Shown: positions 20,491 through 31,100 of the stretch, piece after piece | Numbering within the stretch: position 1 is the first letter of the stretch | Layout: the number at the start of each line of letters is the position of its first letter | From: Simmondsia chinensis | Taxonomy: Eukaryota; Streptophyta; Magnoliopsida; Caryophyllales; Simmondsiaceae | DNA: 64,000 nt | Direction: 5' to 3' | Assembly (NCBI GenBank): GCA_018398585.1 | Contig: JAGTTD010000001.1 | Span: forward strand, 24,001,438-24,065,437 | The notes under the pieces: model-generated | The model's input: the letters and a program-made list of their open reading frames with translations, nothing else | Database searches by the model: none | Told to the model about the DNA's origin: nothing | Translations under genes and position numbers: made by a program

Positions 20491-22220
20491 TGTCTATTAA
20501 GATGACAATAGATCTCATGCCTGCTTTTCCTTTGATCCTGATAGTGTTATGAATTCCTTGCCCTGTCAAAGCCTTCAGAGAGATCTCCACTTCATCCTCA
20601 TTAAAAAGTTTTTGATCAGAACCCTCCTCTTCAATGTCAGCCTCATCACTATCAGATTGCCCTTCAATGTTGACTCCTCTAACTGTCATAAGGAATTTAG
20701 AATTACATTTATGTACAAAGTCATAAGGCTGACAGCACTTGAAACAGAGTCTTTGAGGCCTCTTCTCAAAAATATTCTTTTGATGTTGTTGGAAACTTTC
20801 TCCTTTGTGCTTTGGCCCATCATTGGATGTTAGAACCGTGGCCTCAAACAACTTGGCCTTTGCATAAGCTTTGGACAAAGTAGTAGGACCAATTGCCTTC
20901 ACTAGGTTCTTGATTTTAGGCTTTAATCCACTGATGAAGCTTGAGACGTAGAATGACTCAGTGGCTTGAGGATAGACAGTTATCATGCTTGCTCTAAGGT
21001 TTTCAAACCTTGTCATATACTCCTTCACGATTGTGACTTGAGTCAACTTGTTGAAGTTATCAACAATGTCTCTAGAATCTTCATCACCATAACGTTCACA
21101 AAGCTCAACCATAAATTCAACCCAAGTGAGTGTAGAATTACTTTTCAATAGGCTATAGAGCCAAACTTCATGATCCCCTTGAAGATAAACCGCATCTAGT
21201 GGAAGTAACATTCACATCTTCTTAACCATGAATGTGGTTGCTTCCCATCAAAATTTTCAATTTGAACTCTTAGTTGTCTAAAGCCGTTGCCTCTACTACC
21301 ACTTGTAACATCACTACCTCTTGTGGGATCAAATTCAGAAGCATTTTGTCCAGGACTATGCTGTTGAGCCTGATCTGGAGGCCGAACTAGTTGTTCCCCA
21401 AACAAGCAAGTAGATTGAGTATATACTTGATCAGGTGGATGAGTAAACTGTCCTGCATCCATTATGTTTGATTTGAATTGCATTAAATGTTCCTGAAGAA
21501 GACTATTCTGCTCAAGGTCCTTACTGGCAGATCGAATTTGCATCTATTCCATGGATGCTCATGTGGACTGGCAGTTAAATCAGCTTTTGAAGGGCGATTT
21601 TGAGGTCTAACATCAGTAGGCTGGAGGTGCACTTGAGGCCTAACAGATACAATAGCCATTTGAGGTCTTTCTTGAGATCCAACAACAGCATCTGGTACCT
21701 GAGGGTGTACCCCATCAGCAGGTCTTCCTAACTAACTTGCAGGCAACAAACCTCCCACACCAGAATCAATTCTCTCCCTTTGCATTTGATTATGCAGAGT
21801 AGCAAAGCGATCCTCAACTCTAGCCTCAATTCTTTGCAATTGTTAAGACAATCGATCTTCAATCTTTTGATTGCTATCCAGCTGCATTTGTCTTAGAAAC
21901 TGGAGCATCCTTTCTTCCCTCTTTTGATCATTTTCCAGCTGATTTTGCTTAAGTTGATCAAACATTTCATTCCTTGGTTGATCAAATTCCAGCTGACTTT
22001 GCTTAAGTTGATCAAACATTTCATTCCTTTGCTGATTGCTTTCTTGCCTAAACCGTTCAAACATTGCATCAATTTTAGAATTTAGTTGCTCATTAGCAAC
22101 AAATTGTGCTTCCTTTGCTGCACTTGCACCAACTACAGTAGCATAAGAGCTGTTAGGATCAACAAGAGTGGCTAAATTCCCAGCTCCTGCACCAGATCTT
22201 ATAGTTACTCCTCCAGCCAT
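20491..22220 (-). pseudogene. E6 gag
   Basis: The start ATG at 22220 gives MAGGVTIRSGAGAGNLATLV. A glutamine/asparagine-rich coiled-coil-like N-terminal part (22080-21840) contains an 18-residue in-frame repeat. The capsid core begins at 21290 (LRVQIENFDGKQPHSWLRRC) and continues from 21205 as LQGDHEVWLYSLLKSN, KEYMTRFENLRASMITVYPQ and ISGLKPKIKNLVKAIGP. A zinc knuckle CFKCCQPYDFVHKC lies at 20755-20715. One TAG near 21841, a TAG near 21544 and a frameshift near 21200 break it; otherwise it is the best-preserved gag in the window. Confidence 0.9.
21924..22031 (-). repeat. 54-bp in-frame tandem repeat in E6 gag
   Basis: Two copies starting at 21924 and 21978 encode RNEMFDQLKQSQLEFDQP and a near-identical 18 residues. 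The heptad-like spacing of leucines suggests a coiled coil extended by one unit. Confidence 0.85.
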
Positions 22221-22693
22221 GATGGATGCTGTTTCTTGCGTAAGGCCAACTAACTAACTTCACAACTTGGATTTGTTTTAGTTTAGCTAAAAACATAGCT
22301 AAACACAACTAATCGAACACCTTCTATGCGAAGTTCAGATCACTATAGTCACAACTTAATGACAGCACATACCAATAGGCAGCACAATCTCAAATCTCCA
22401 GCAAAATCATCAATAAAACAGTACCTAAACAGCTAAATTTTGAGCTGATTATGATCCAGTTGCTCTTGTATTTGTACTTGCACTTTGATCGGTTGGAATG
22501 AACTTAAAATTCAGCACCAGAATTATTTTTGTTGATTAATTGCAGCTAGCACCAAAGGCTTGACACAATACAAACTTAATCTAGTTGAATTGATTCAACT
22601 AAATCATATGCAAAACATCTAAAGTCTCTTGCGCAGCACACAACCAGATTTTATTTTGTTTCTTGATTATGAGCTCGATTGGAAGCCAAACGA

Positions 22694-22706
22694 GGCTCTG
22701 ATACCA
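22694..22706 (-). other. E6 primer-binding site
   Basis: Minus-strand TGGTATCAGAGCC, initiator-Met tRNA type, two bases from the 5' LTR. Confidence 0.88.
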
Positions 22707-22708
22707 AT

Positions 22709-23207
22709 TGTTATGCTTAGGATTGAATCACAAAGCATAAGCTAAGTAAATTGAGGATAGACGTGAGTATGAGATGAGAAAGAAGTGAATTAAGATGAGA
22801 AATTAGAGAATTAGGGATGAGAAGTAGAGAGAGTTAGCTGAGAGAGAGAATGTTCAACTGAAATGAGATATTTCTTGATACTTGATTGAATGATCCTTAT
22901 TACACTTGAGAACAACTACTTATAGCAATCTAATGCAAGCTAATACATTGAATCAAGTCTACTACTTCTTAACCGGCTTATACAAAATATCTAACATAAC
23001 TAAAATATCTTCTAACTAACTATTAAGCCATTTTGGCCCCAGGAACAACTCACACCCGCTGCTCCTTCCACAGCCTATTACAACTGAAGCTAAGGAAAGC
23101 AAGAATGACTAAGATACTGAACTAAAGTACTGGAATGTAGCACAACATGCGGCATATTAACAGCAGCAACCGAACCCCCCTAGCCTCATCAAGCTCGGAC
23201 CATAACA
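22709..23207 (-). repeat. E6 5' LTR (right)
   Basis: 499 bp, TGTTATGCTTAGGATTG to CTCGGACCATAACA on the plus strand; followed by the TSD TTAGG. Confidence 0.93.
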
Positions 23208-23525
23208 TTAGGCTCTATAATTCATTTAATTATCTTCTCTATACGTCCTAAATTTGGAATGTTTGGAATAAGAAAAAGGGAAGAGTAGTTCTAAGCTCAC
23301 TCACAAGCAAAAAAACTTGAATCACGAGAACTCGAGTCGTTATTCATTACTATTGTAATAATAACAATGCATAAAGATTCTTCACGTTCAAGTACACCTT
23401 TAAATATGCTCGGAAATATTTTTCACAAGTAATTCTTACCATGACATGCTTGATCAAATATTTCTATCGTTAGCTAGTTTGAGCTTAATCTTGCTTGAGG
23501 ACAAGCAAAAAGTGAAGTTTGGGGA
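23208..23525 (+). other. E4 3' non-coding region, part 2, with PPT
   Basis: Continuation of E4 after E6. It ends in the Athila-type signature CTTGAGGACAAGCAAAAAG and the PPT GTTTGGGGA (about 23517-23525) that directly precedes the 3' LTR. Confidence 0.75.
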
Positions 23526-23612
23526 TGTTGATGCACCTTATATTTATATATTTTATTTCTTATTCTTTCAACATATTTGGCCTTTACATGTGCATTTTAT
23601 CTTGAATGTCGC
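23526..23612 (+). repeat. E4 3' LTR, first ~87 bp only
   Basis: TGTTGATGCACCTTATATTT matches 8596 onward for about 85 bp, then the sequence turns into Tat pol. The rest of this LTR was not found in the window. Confidence 0.75.
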
Positions 23613-24120
23613 AAGAACAACAAAGGTCTTCTCTCCATTGCTGAAGCTCAAGTCTGAGAAGGAGTTCAAGTGGGAGGAGCTACATCAAGCAGCATTCAAG
23701 GCAATCCGGGAGTACTTGATTAGGCCTCCAGTACTTATTCCACCAAAGCAGAGCAAGCCTTTAAAGATCTGTGTCTCTGTTTCTAAGGAATCTATTGGTT
23801 GTTTGCTTATACAATACAATGAGCATGGTGTTGAATAGGTTGTGTTCTACCTCAGGCGTTGCCTAAATGAATGTGAGATAAAGTATTCCTTAATTGAAAA
23901 ATTGTATCTATCCCTGTTCTATGCATCAACAAAATTGAGACATTATTTCTTCGTAGTCTAGAAAGGTGTCCTTCAATATATGTTAGATAGACCGCTTTTG
24001 AGAGGAAGGTTAAACAAGTGGAGTGTAGCTCTACTTCAATTTGAGTTGGTATATGTGTCACAGAAGTCAGTTAAGGGGCAACCCTTGGCAGACTTTTTAG
24101 CTGCCTATCCTAATATCCAG
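23612..24120 (+). pseudogene. E7 RT thumb and first RNase H
   Basis: Starts abruptly at FSPLLKLKSEKEFKWEELHQ, the RT/RNase H boundary. RPPVLIPPKQSKPLKICVSV follows, where the usual first RNase H aspartate region is degenerate (VSVSKESIGCLL). After a TAG at 23836 (VEXVVFYLRR) come EIKYSLIEKLYLSLFYASTK, LRHYF and DFLAAYP. Gypsy-type RNase H in order but inactive by sequence. Confidence 0.8.
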
Positions 24121-24560
24121 ACTAGCATGGACAATGAGCCAGAACACCTTTTGGTGGTAGAACTAGTTCCATGGAAATTGTTCTTTGACGTATCAAGGAC
24201 CAATTCTAGTGCTGGAGTGGGAATTGTGATAGAATCCCTTGAGGGAGTAATCACTAAGTTGGCTGTCACCATGGTGGGGAGATGTTCTAGTAAAATGGTT
24301 GAGTATGAGGCCCTAATAATTGGATTTCAAACTCTTCTAAGAATGCAAGTCCTAAATGTCCTTGTCAAGGGGGACTCAAAATTGCTAATTTGCAAAGTAA
24401 ATGGGGAGTTCTAGTGTCTCAGTGATACCTTGTGTCAATATCTATCAATTGTACGCAAGCTATTGATTAAATTCAATAGGGTACAATTCAAGCACGTCCC
24501 TAGGGAACAAAATAAGGTAGCCAATGACTTGGCTTAGTTGGCATCTGGGTATAAATTACC
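24121..24560 (+). pseudogene. E7 second (archaeal-type) RNase H
   Basis: The PWKLFFDVSRTNSSAGVGIV (24172-24231) motif has the first catalytic Asp, MVEYEALIIGFQTLL the Glu, and VLVKGDSKLLICKVNGEF the next Asp. The later part FKHVPREQNKVANDLAXLAS (24490-24550) holds the final Asp. This is the extra RNase H typical of Tat/Ogre/Retand elements, thought to compensate for the weakened first domain, which fits here because the first domain is degenerate. One TAG at 24412 (EFXC) and another at about 24536 interrupt. Confidence 0.85.
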
Positions 24561-24599
24561 TAGAACTTGGTGTGCAGAGACTATGGTCATTAAGACTAA

Positions 24600-25460
24600 G
24601 TTTTTGGATCATGAGATTAAGTATATTGAGCCCTTCAAAGTTGCACCAAATGAATGTTTGGAGTAGTATGAGGCACATTAAACTGTCCTAGGTCAGCAAA
24701 AGGACTAGAGGAAGCCTTTGATGGATTACTTCAATAACCCTCAAATTTACATTAAGGACATAAAGATGAAAATAAAAGCTCCCAGATTCCACTTAGATGA
24801 TGAGTCTGGGGAATTATACAAGAGGAATGCTAGTGGATTGCTTCTCAAGTGCCTTGACTTGGACGAAGTAATGCCAGTAATGGTAGGAGCCCATGAGGGT
24901 ATCTGTAGATCCCATCTAGCTGGCAATACAATGCATTGGCTCATCAGGCATTATAGCGACTGTTGGCCATCTATGATGGAGGATTGCACTAAATATGCCA
25001 AATGATGAAAGCATGCCAAAGGCATGAGCATGTACCCAATTCCCTGTTGTTGAGATGCATGACATTGTCAAACCTTAGCCATTTAGGGGTTGGACAATGG
25101 ATATCATAGGAGAAATTAACCCTCCATCCTACAAACAACACTGTTATATCTTAGTGGCCACTGATTACTTCACCAAATGGGTGGAGACTAAACCATATAG
25201 AAATATCAATCAACATGATGTGATTGATTTTATTGAGGAATATATCCTGTGTAGGTTTGGCATTCCAGAGACTGTCACAGTGGACCAAGCTAAAGTCTTT
25301 AATGGAGCAGAGGTAAAGGAATTTACCAAGAGTTTCATTATAGAAATCTTGAACTCAACACCTTATTTTGCTTAAGCTAATGGCCAGGTAGAATCAACTA
25401 ATAAGATTATGAAGGCATAAATTGAGAAAATGATTGACGACAATCCCAAAAGGTGGCATG
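24600..25460 (+). pseudogene. E7 integrase, N-terminal and catalytic part
   Basis: The zinc region is near 24890-25020 (AHEGICRSHLAGNTMHWLIR, then CTKYAK..CKACQRHEH with a frameshift). In the core the first Asp is in WTMDIIGEINPPS (25093), the second in VTVDQAKVFNGAEV (25275), and the Glu in ANGQVESTNKIM (25379-25414). Stops at 25372 and 25417. The frame ends at NPKRW-H where E8 is inserted; it resumes at 30401. Confidence 0.85.
25456..25460 (+). other. TSD of E8, left copy (GCATG)
   Basis: GCATG, repeated at 30396-30400. Removing E8 and one copy restores the integrase reading across the site (KRWH then ELPLN). Confidence 0.92.
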
Positions 25461-27592
25461 TGTTAGGAACAGTGTCCTATAATCCAGATTTATTCTGTTA
25501 ATATTATTTTACTAAAGAATAAGATTGAAGTTCCATTTGTTTCCTTGTTAAATTTGTGGAAGCAAGCATTTATACTGCATGTGAATTTCATTTTGGAAAC
25601 ATTCATGAGATGGGTGTAGTCCTCAAACTACAATTTACATATTTGTTCGAAGTAGTTTATGAGATTAACCCACATACGGGCTTCGAACAAATGGAAGACT
25701 CGTAGTCGAAGACAAGTTTGGACCACTTGGATGCTAAGACTATAACGTGACACTTTAGATGACTTCTCTTGGTCATGTGGATGGTGATCCAAAAGTGTTA
25801 TGTTGGTGTCTTTAATAAGATTGGCACACAGAGTTGGACCATGTGAGTTGCTTCTTTCTAGACTACTATTAGAGATGAGTGATTCATGTTGTACTGTTTG
25901 AAAGATGACTCTAAATTCTGAGAGTATTCTGGACTTGTGCATGAAGTGTTAGTTACTTTGGTATACTATAAGTAAGGTCTAAACGCATGACTGAATTCCC
26001 ATGTACACTGGGTAGCGGCGCGAAGTGTGACAAGGATAAGGTACTCAAAAGGGAATCTACAGTCTCTTATGAGATGCAGATGTCCCCTTAGTTGATTCGC
26101 AAATATTTGAATAGTTCGGAAACTTTGGCCAAAGTAGTCCAAGTGTTTGACATTTGAAATTTATACTGTAAATATGTTTAAGTATAAATAAATTATTCAG
26201 TGAAGGGTGAGTCAGTAACTAGTGGAGATGCTGTGACAAGGACAATGGTAGTAGTTATATTTATTCTTCGTCATAGACATCTAGGGGAGGGGTTGTTGTC
26301 ATCAACACAATCTATTAGAGAGATATCGAATAATTAGTTTAAGTCTGGAGCGCAGTGATATTTATTTAGTGGAATCCAGTCTCATTAAATAGTAATTAAA
26401 TGATTTCATGAGATGATTAATTTAACCCATTTGGAGCTAGATTCAAATTGTCCCAGAGGTCCCTACGCAAGCCTCTCTATTTATTTCCATTAAAAAAATA
26501 TTAAAGAATTCATGAGATGAATTATTTATCCATGAGATGGGTAAATTTAATTTTACCAAATATTATTCATGAGATGAATAAAAATTATAAAATAAAATAA
26601 AAATATTTTTGGAAAACAAAAATTTGTAAGATGAAATTTTACATGCGGGAAATAGTGCAAAAAAATTGCAAAAAATTACACAAGACCGCGATCCGTGTAT
26701 AAACGCAGCAACCAATCAGCGCGCAACACGTGTCACTTGCTGAGGTTGCCCTAGGGATCATCCGCGCCTTTGGGCACGGACAAATCATCGCATGCCACGT
26801 GGCACGCAGTGACAGGCCATAGCACGCGTTTTCCCCCTATTCAAAACGCATTGTTTTACTTTGATTTTGATTGAAATGCAGCGTTTAGTTTTAAACTGGC
26901 AAATCCCACATGATTCATTTGTTTATTTTTGCTCCAGTACACTTTTATAAACAGAGGTACCTATTCCAGAGGTTTGGCATTCAATTGAAACAAATTTCTT
27001 TAGGGCTTCTGAAATTGTTTTAGATACCTAATTGGGGAGAAACATTTCCGTTGAGGTTTTTCTTTCCTCGTATAATATTTTTTGGAGCCCACCCTCCGGG
27101 CAGCTCAAGGTCATTGCGTAGAAGATTGAAGGGTCTTGATTATGGTATTCTATTTTTAGAGTAATTCGGGGCATGTCTTCTTTTCTTCTTCTTTTAGTTT
27201 TCGCTTTTCTATTTATTTACTGTATTCATATTTATATCTATTTAAGTTTATGTATTATTATGAATCTAATAGAGTAAAAGGCCTATAGATCTAAATTAAG
27301 AATTTAGATCTGTTGATTTAAAATTATGAACCTTTGAGTTAGAATTATGAATTCAAAACCCCTTCCTCTACGTAAATTTTAGGGAGAATTTTTAAAATTC
27401 ATCCCAACTGCCGGTATTCGGGTAAAGGGTATTATAGATATAACCCTATTCTTGGGAACTCTCACACGTAAGGGAGTTTAGGTAAGGAGAAGAGTCTCTT
27501 ACTCTAAGTGCTCTAATAGGTGCCTTTTGGTGTGACCCTAGTTGAGAACTGTGAACCTAACAGTCGGCATCAAAGTTTTTATTTCCCTAACA
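25461..27592 (+). repeat. E8 5' LTR
   Basis: TGTTAGGAACAGTGTCC to ATTTCCCTAACA, 2132 bp. It contains a TATA-like TTTATAAACAG near 26945 and the block GGAGCCCACCCTCC near 27087, shared with all LTRs of this family. Confidence 0.88.
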
Positions 27593-27608
27593 ATTGGTAT
27601 AAGAGCCA
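27593..27608 (+). other. E8 primer-binding site
   Basis: ATTGGTATAAGAGCCA, a one- to two-base variant of the initiator-Met site, immediately after the LTR. Confidence 0.8.
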
Positions 27609-27719
27609 GCCTCTTATTACATTTATACATGAATAAGTATAATAAGATCGAAATAAATAAATTTGTAATTTAATAAAATAAAGATTTTGTCAAGATGGAA
27701 AGTTAGTTTATATTTGATA

Positions 27720-28720
27720 TTGATTATAATCCACGATTTGATTTAGATTGTTTAAATTGATAATGAATTAATAGTTAATTCAGATGATTGTATAAAGTAA
27801 CAATTTAAATTGCTTGGTGATGAACTAATAGTTAACAAAGATTATATAAAGCGAGGATTTGAATTGTTTAAATCATTAATTAATTAATAGTTAATTAGTT
27901 CATTTAACTTATTTAAATCATTAGAGAATTATTTGTTAATTCGGATTTTTCAATTCATGAAATTATATTCATATTATTTGTATAATGATATTATGCATGT
28001 TTGATATGATTTATGAAATCCAATAAAATTGATCTAACGAGATCATATTCAATTATTTTTTAATTAATTATTTTAATTATACAAAAAACTAACGCTTCTT
28101 CAGCTGCTGACGTCAGCGTTAGATTTAAAAAAATATTTATTTATTTATTTATTTTTGGAGACATTTAGACGCCGGTACTAGTCCACATAATAATTAAATT
28201 AATCATTTTATTACTTAATTTATTTTTAAAATGAGATTCTAAATTAGATTATGAGATAATCTATGTTGTAAATTAGTGTTATTTTAAATAAAAGTTATTT
28301 TCAATTATTTTAAAATAAGATTATAAAATAGACTATGAAATAATCTAAGTCAATATTATTTTAAAAATAAAAAATTAATAATATTAATTAAATAAATTAC
28401 AGAATAAGATTCTAATGTCGACTGTGAGATAGTATGAGCTCTAAATCGCTGTTGATTTTACATCAAATTAATTTTATTAATTAATTTAATTTTAGAAATT
28501 GGTTCTAAAAAATAGATCATGAGATAATTTAAATTTCGATATTGATTTAAAGAAAAAAAAATTTGAATTTATTTATATTAATTTATTTAAGCTTAGAATG
28601 GGATTTTATAGAGTAGGTTATGAGATAATCTATGGTGCCGTTTTTTAAAAGTAAAATTAATTTATTAATTTTGTTGAATAAATTTAGAATGAGATTCTAA
28701 AACAAGGAGCATTAGTTATG
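27720..28720 (+). repeat. E8 leader with two diverged tandem arrays
   Basis: First array (27720-27960): ~60-bp units with TTTAAATTG..TTAATAGTTAATT. Second array (28231-28700): 85-100-bp units with GAGATTCTAAA..AGAT(T)ATGAGATAATCTA at 28231, 28312, 28402, 28494, 28595 and 28684. The same arrays occur in E11. No coding potential; the right part abuts the truncated 3' LTR. Confidence 0.8.
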
Positions 28721-28721
28721 T

Positions 28722-30395
28722 ATGCATAGAGTGTTAGTTACTTTGGTGTACTATAAGTATGGTCTAAATGCATGACTGAATTCCCACGTACACTTGGTAA
28801 CAGAGTAAAATTTGACCTGGATCAGGTATTCAATAGAGAATCTGTAGTCTCTTACGAGATACAGATGTTCCCTTAGTTGATTCGTAAATATTTGAATTGT
28901 TTGGAAACTTTGGCTAAAGTATTCCAAGTGTTTGACATTTGGAATTTATACTGTGAATATGTTCAAGTATAAATAAATTATTCAGTGAAGGGTGAGTCGG
29001 TAACTAATGGAGAATTTGTGAGAATTATAATGGCAATAATTGCATTTATTCTTCGTCGTGGACATCTAATGGAGAAGTTGTCATCAATACAGTCCATTAG
29101 GGAGATATCGAATAAATGGTTCAAGTTTGGAGTGCAGTAAGATTTATTTAGTGGAATTAAGTTTCATAAATGGTAATTAACTTATTTCATGAGATTATTA
29201 ACTTAACCCATTTGGGGCTAGATTTAAATTTTTCCTGAGGCTCCTGCCCAAGCCTCTATATTTATTGCCATTAGAAAAATATTAAAGAATGTGATGGGTA
29301 AATTACAGTTTTTTCAAACATTATTTATGAGATGAATAAAAATTAAAAATTAAAAATAAAATAATTTTTGGGAAAACTAAAATTCATGAGATGAATTTTT
29401 ACATGTGGGAAACAAAGCAAAACAATGATGGCCAAAAATCACACAGGACCATGATCCGTGCATTGGCGCAGGGCATGCCACATGGGATCATCCGCGCCTT
29501 TGGGATCAATTGCCCAAGGGATCATCCGCGCCTTTGGGAGCGGACTAATCATTGCATGCCACGTGGCATGCGGTGACAGGCTAGAGCACGCATTTTTCCC
29601 CCTGTTTAAAACGCGTCATTTTACTTTGATTTTGAATGAAACGCAGCGTTTAGTTTTAAACTGGCGAATCCCACATCGATTTATTTGTTTATTTTCACTC
29701 CGATACACTTCTATAAAAAGAGGAACCTATTCCAAATGATTGGCATTCAATTGCAGCAAATTTTTTTAGGGTTTCTCAAAATGTTTAAGAGACCTAATTG
29801 TGGAGAAAAATTTTCGTTGAAGTTTTTCTTTCCTAGTTTAATATTTTTCGGAGCCCACCCTCCAGGCAGCTTGAGGTCATTCCATAGAAGATCACAGGGT
29901 CTCGATTCTCGTATTCTATTTTTGGAGCAATTTCAGGTATATCTTCTTTCCTTCTTTTTTTAGTTTTCGCTTTTCTATTTATTTATAGTATGCGTTATTA
30001 TACCTGTTTAACTTTTTCTATTAGAGTGTATTAGAGTAAACGGCCTGTAGATCTAAATCAAGAATTTAAATATGTAGGTTTAAAATTAGGAATTTTAACT
30101 CCACCCTAGGTTTAGAATTATGAATTCTAAACCCTTCCGCTGCATAACGTTTAGGGAGAATTTTAGAAATTCGTCACAACAACCGGTATTAGAGTAAAAG
30201 GATTTATAGAGATAACCCTATTTCCAGGAACTCTCGCATGTAAGGTGTTACGAAGCGTGACTCTCCGACCGAGGGCCTAGGGAAAGAGAAGAGTCTCCTA
30301 TTCTAAGTTCTCTAATAGGTGCCTTTTGTTGTGACCATAGTTGATAACTATGAACCCCATAGTTGGGATTAGAGTTTTTTTTTTTTTCCCCAGCA
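28722..30395 (+). repeat. E8 3' LTR, 5'-truncated
   Basis: It aligns to the 5' LTR from 25938 onward (GTGTTAGTTACTTTGG), so about the first 477 bp are lost. It ends CCCCAGCA before the TSD GCATG. A T run at 30375-30387 expands a short T tract of the 5' LTR. Confidence 0.85.
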
Positions 30396-30400
30396 GCATG

Positions 30401-31100
30401 AATTACCCCTAAATGTCCTGTGGGCTTATAGAACCTCTAAAAGAGATGCCACTGGGACTACTCTTTTTCATTTAACATATGGCTCTGATACAAAAATGCC
30501 TATGGAGGTAATGGTTCAATCTATTACATTAGCTTATCAAGGGAAATTCCTAAACTTGAATATGAGCAGTCCGTGATGGATGGACTCACCAATCTAGACC
30601 AAGTGAGGCTTGCTGCTTTGAACAAGTTCGAAACTCAAAAGAAAAGAGTTGTCGAAGCCTACAACCAAAGGGTCTAGAAGGTGATCGTGCCCATTAGCCA
30701 AAAAGACCATCTTTTTGGTATGTGGCCCCCAAATTGGGAAGGCCCTTTTAGAGTAATTGAAGTTTTTTTTTTTTTTTTTGATAATTAGCGACAAAGTCGG
30801 GATACAAGATAGGCCACTCAACCAAAGTGAGGCCTAGGACACCCAAATAAAAATGGGGATCTGACATGTACAAAACACAACATACAAACACAGCAAATCA
30901 AGACAGGAGGAATGTAGAGCAAAAAACAAACAGTGCCAAAATACAACATTGAAGTTTGGAGGGAATGCTTATTTACTCCAAGTCCTAGATGGAAAAACTC
31001 ATGCAAAGGCCATCAATGGTAGATTCCTAAAGAAATACATACCATTGATTTGGGATTCTAATAATGAAGTCCTTAAGTATAGATTCCTAGAGTTATGGAC
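30401..31100 (+). pseudogene. E7 integrase, C-terminal part
   Basis: The frame resumes after E8 as ELPLNVLWAYRTSKRDATGT, then TLFHLTYGSDTKMPMEV, the end of the catalytic core. After a frame change, LDQVRLAALNKFETQKKRVV (about 30597-30655) and WPPNWEGPFRVIEV (30722-30765) follow. The LINE-like fragment interrupts here. It then continues as GNAYLLQVLDGKTHAKAING and RFLKKYIPLIWDSNN (30961-31070), the usual end of Tat integrase, stopping near 31100. No chromodomain is seen, as expected for Tat. Confidence 0.85.
30766..30947 (-). mobile_element. 182-bp LINE-like 3' fragment with poly(A)
   Basis: A T run at 30766-30779 (poly(A) tail on the minus strand) and a 10-bp TSD ATTGAAGTTT at 30756-30765 and 30948-30957 are the marks of target-primed reverse transcription. 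The body has no RNA polymerase III boxes that I can see and is probably a 5'-truncated L1-type LINE rather than a SINE. It lies inside the E7 integrase. Confidence 0.8.

Larger units (their letters stand above)
19627..23207 (-). mobile_element. E6: chromovirus deletion derivative (gag-protease only)
   Basis: Two 499-bp LTRs, TSD TTAGG (19622-19626 and 23208-23212), Met-tRNA PBS and a clear PPT, but only gag and protease inside. RT, RNase H and integrase are missing, so the internal region is 2.6 kb. It is inserted in the 3' non-coding region of E4. The LTRs differ at roughly 25-30 sites by eye (about 95 % identity), so the insertion is moderately old. Confidence 0.92.
8596..23612 (+). mobile_element. 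E4: Athila-type Ty3/gypsy element, non-autonomous, with two nested insertions
   Basis: Layout: 5' LTR, degenerate GGCGCC-type PBS, gag-protease, then directly the 3' non-coding region, PPT and the first ~87 bp of the 3' LTR. No RT, RNase H or integrase is found between protease and 3' region even after removing E5, so pol was lost before E5 inserted. E5 (TSD CATCC) and E6 (TSD TTAGG) are later insertions. The 3' LTR breaks off at about 23612 into Tat (E7) sequence, so the original right flank is gone. Confidence 0.85.
25461..30395 (+). mobile_element. E8: non-autonomous copia-family LTR element
   Basis: 4.9 kb, perfect TSD GCATG, 2.13-kb 5' LTR, Met-tRNA PBS, 1.1 kb of AT-rich leader-like DNA and a 3' LTR lacking its first ~477 bp. 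No gag or pol. LTRs and leader resemble those of the coding element E11, so E8 is a deletion derivative that would have depended on relatives for proteins. Confidence 0.9.

Noticed and set aside
29391..29963. Three overlapping plus-strand frames of 61-93 residues
   Set aside because: Within the E8 3' LTR; the homologous stretches in the other LTRs do not keep these frames.
30375..30387. T run as a possible LINE poly(A) tail
   Set aside because: It is in the E8 3' LTR at the place of a shorter T tract in the 5' LTR and has no flanking duplication.
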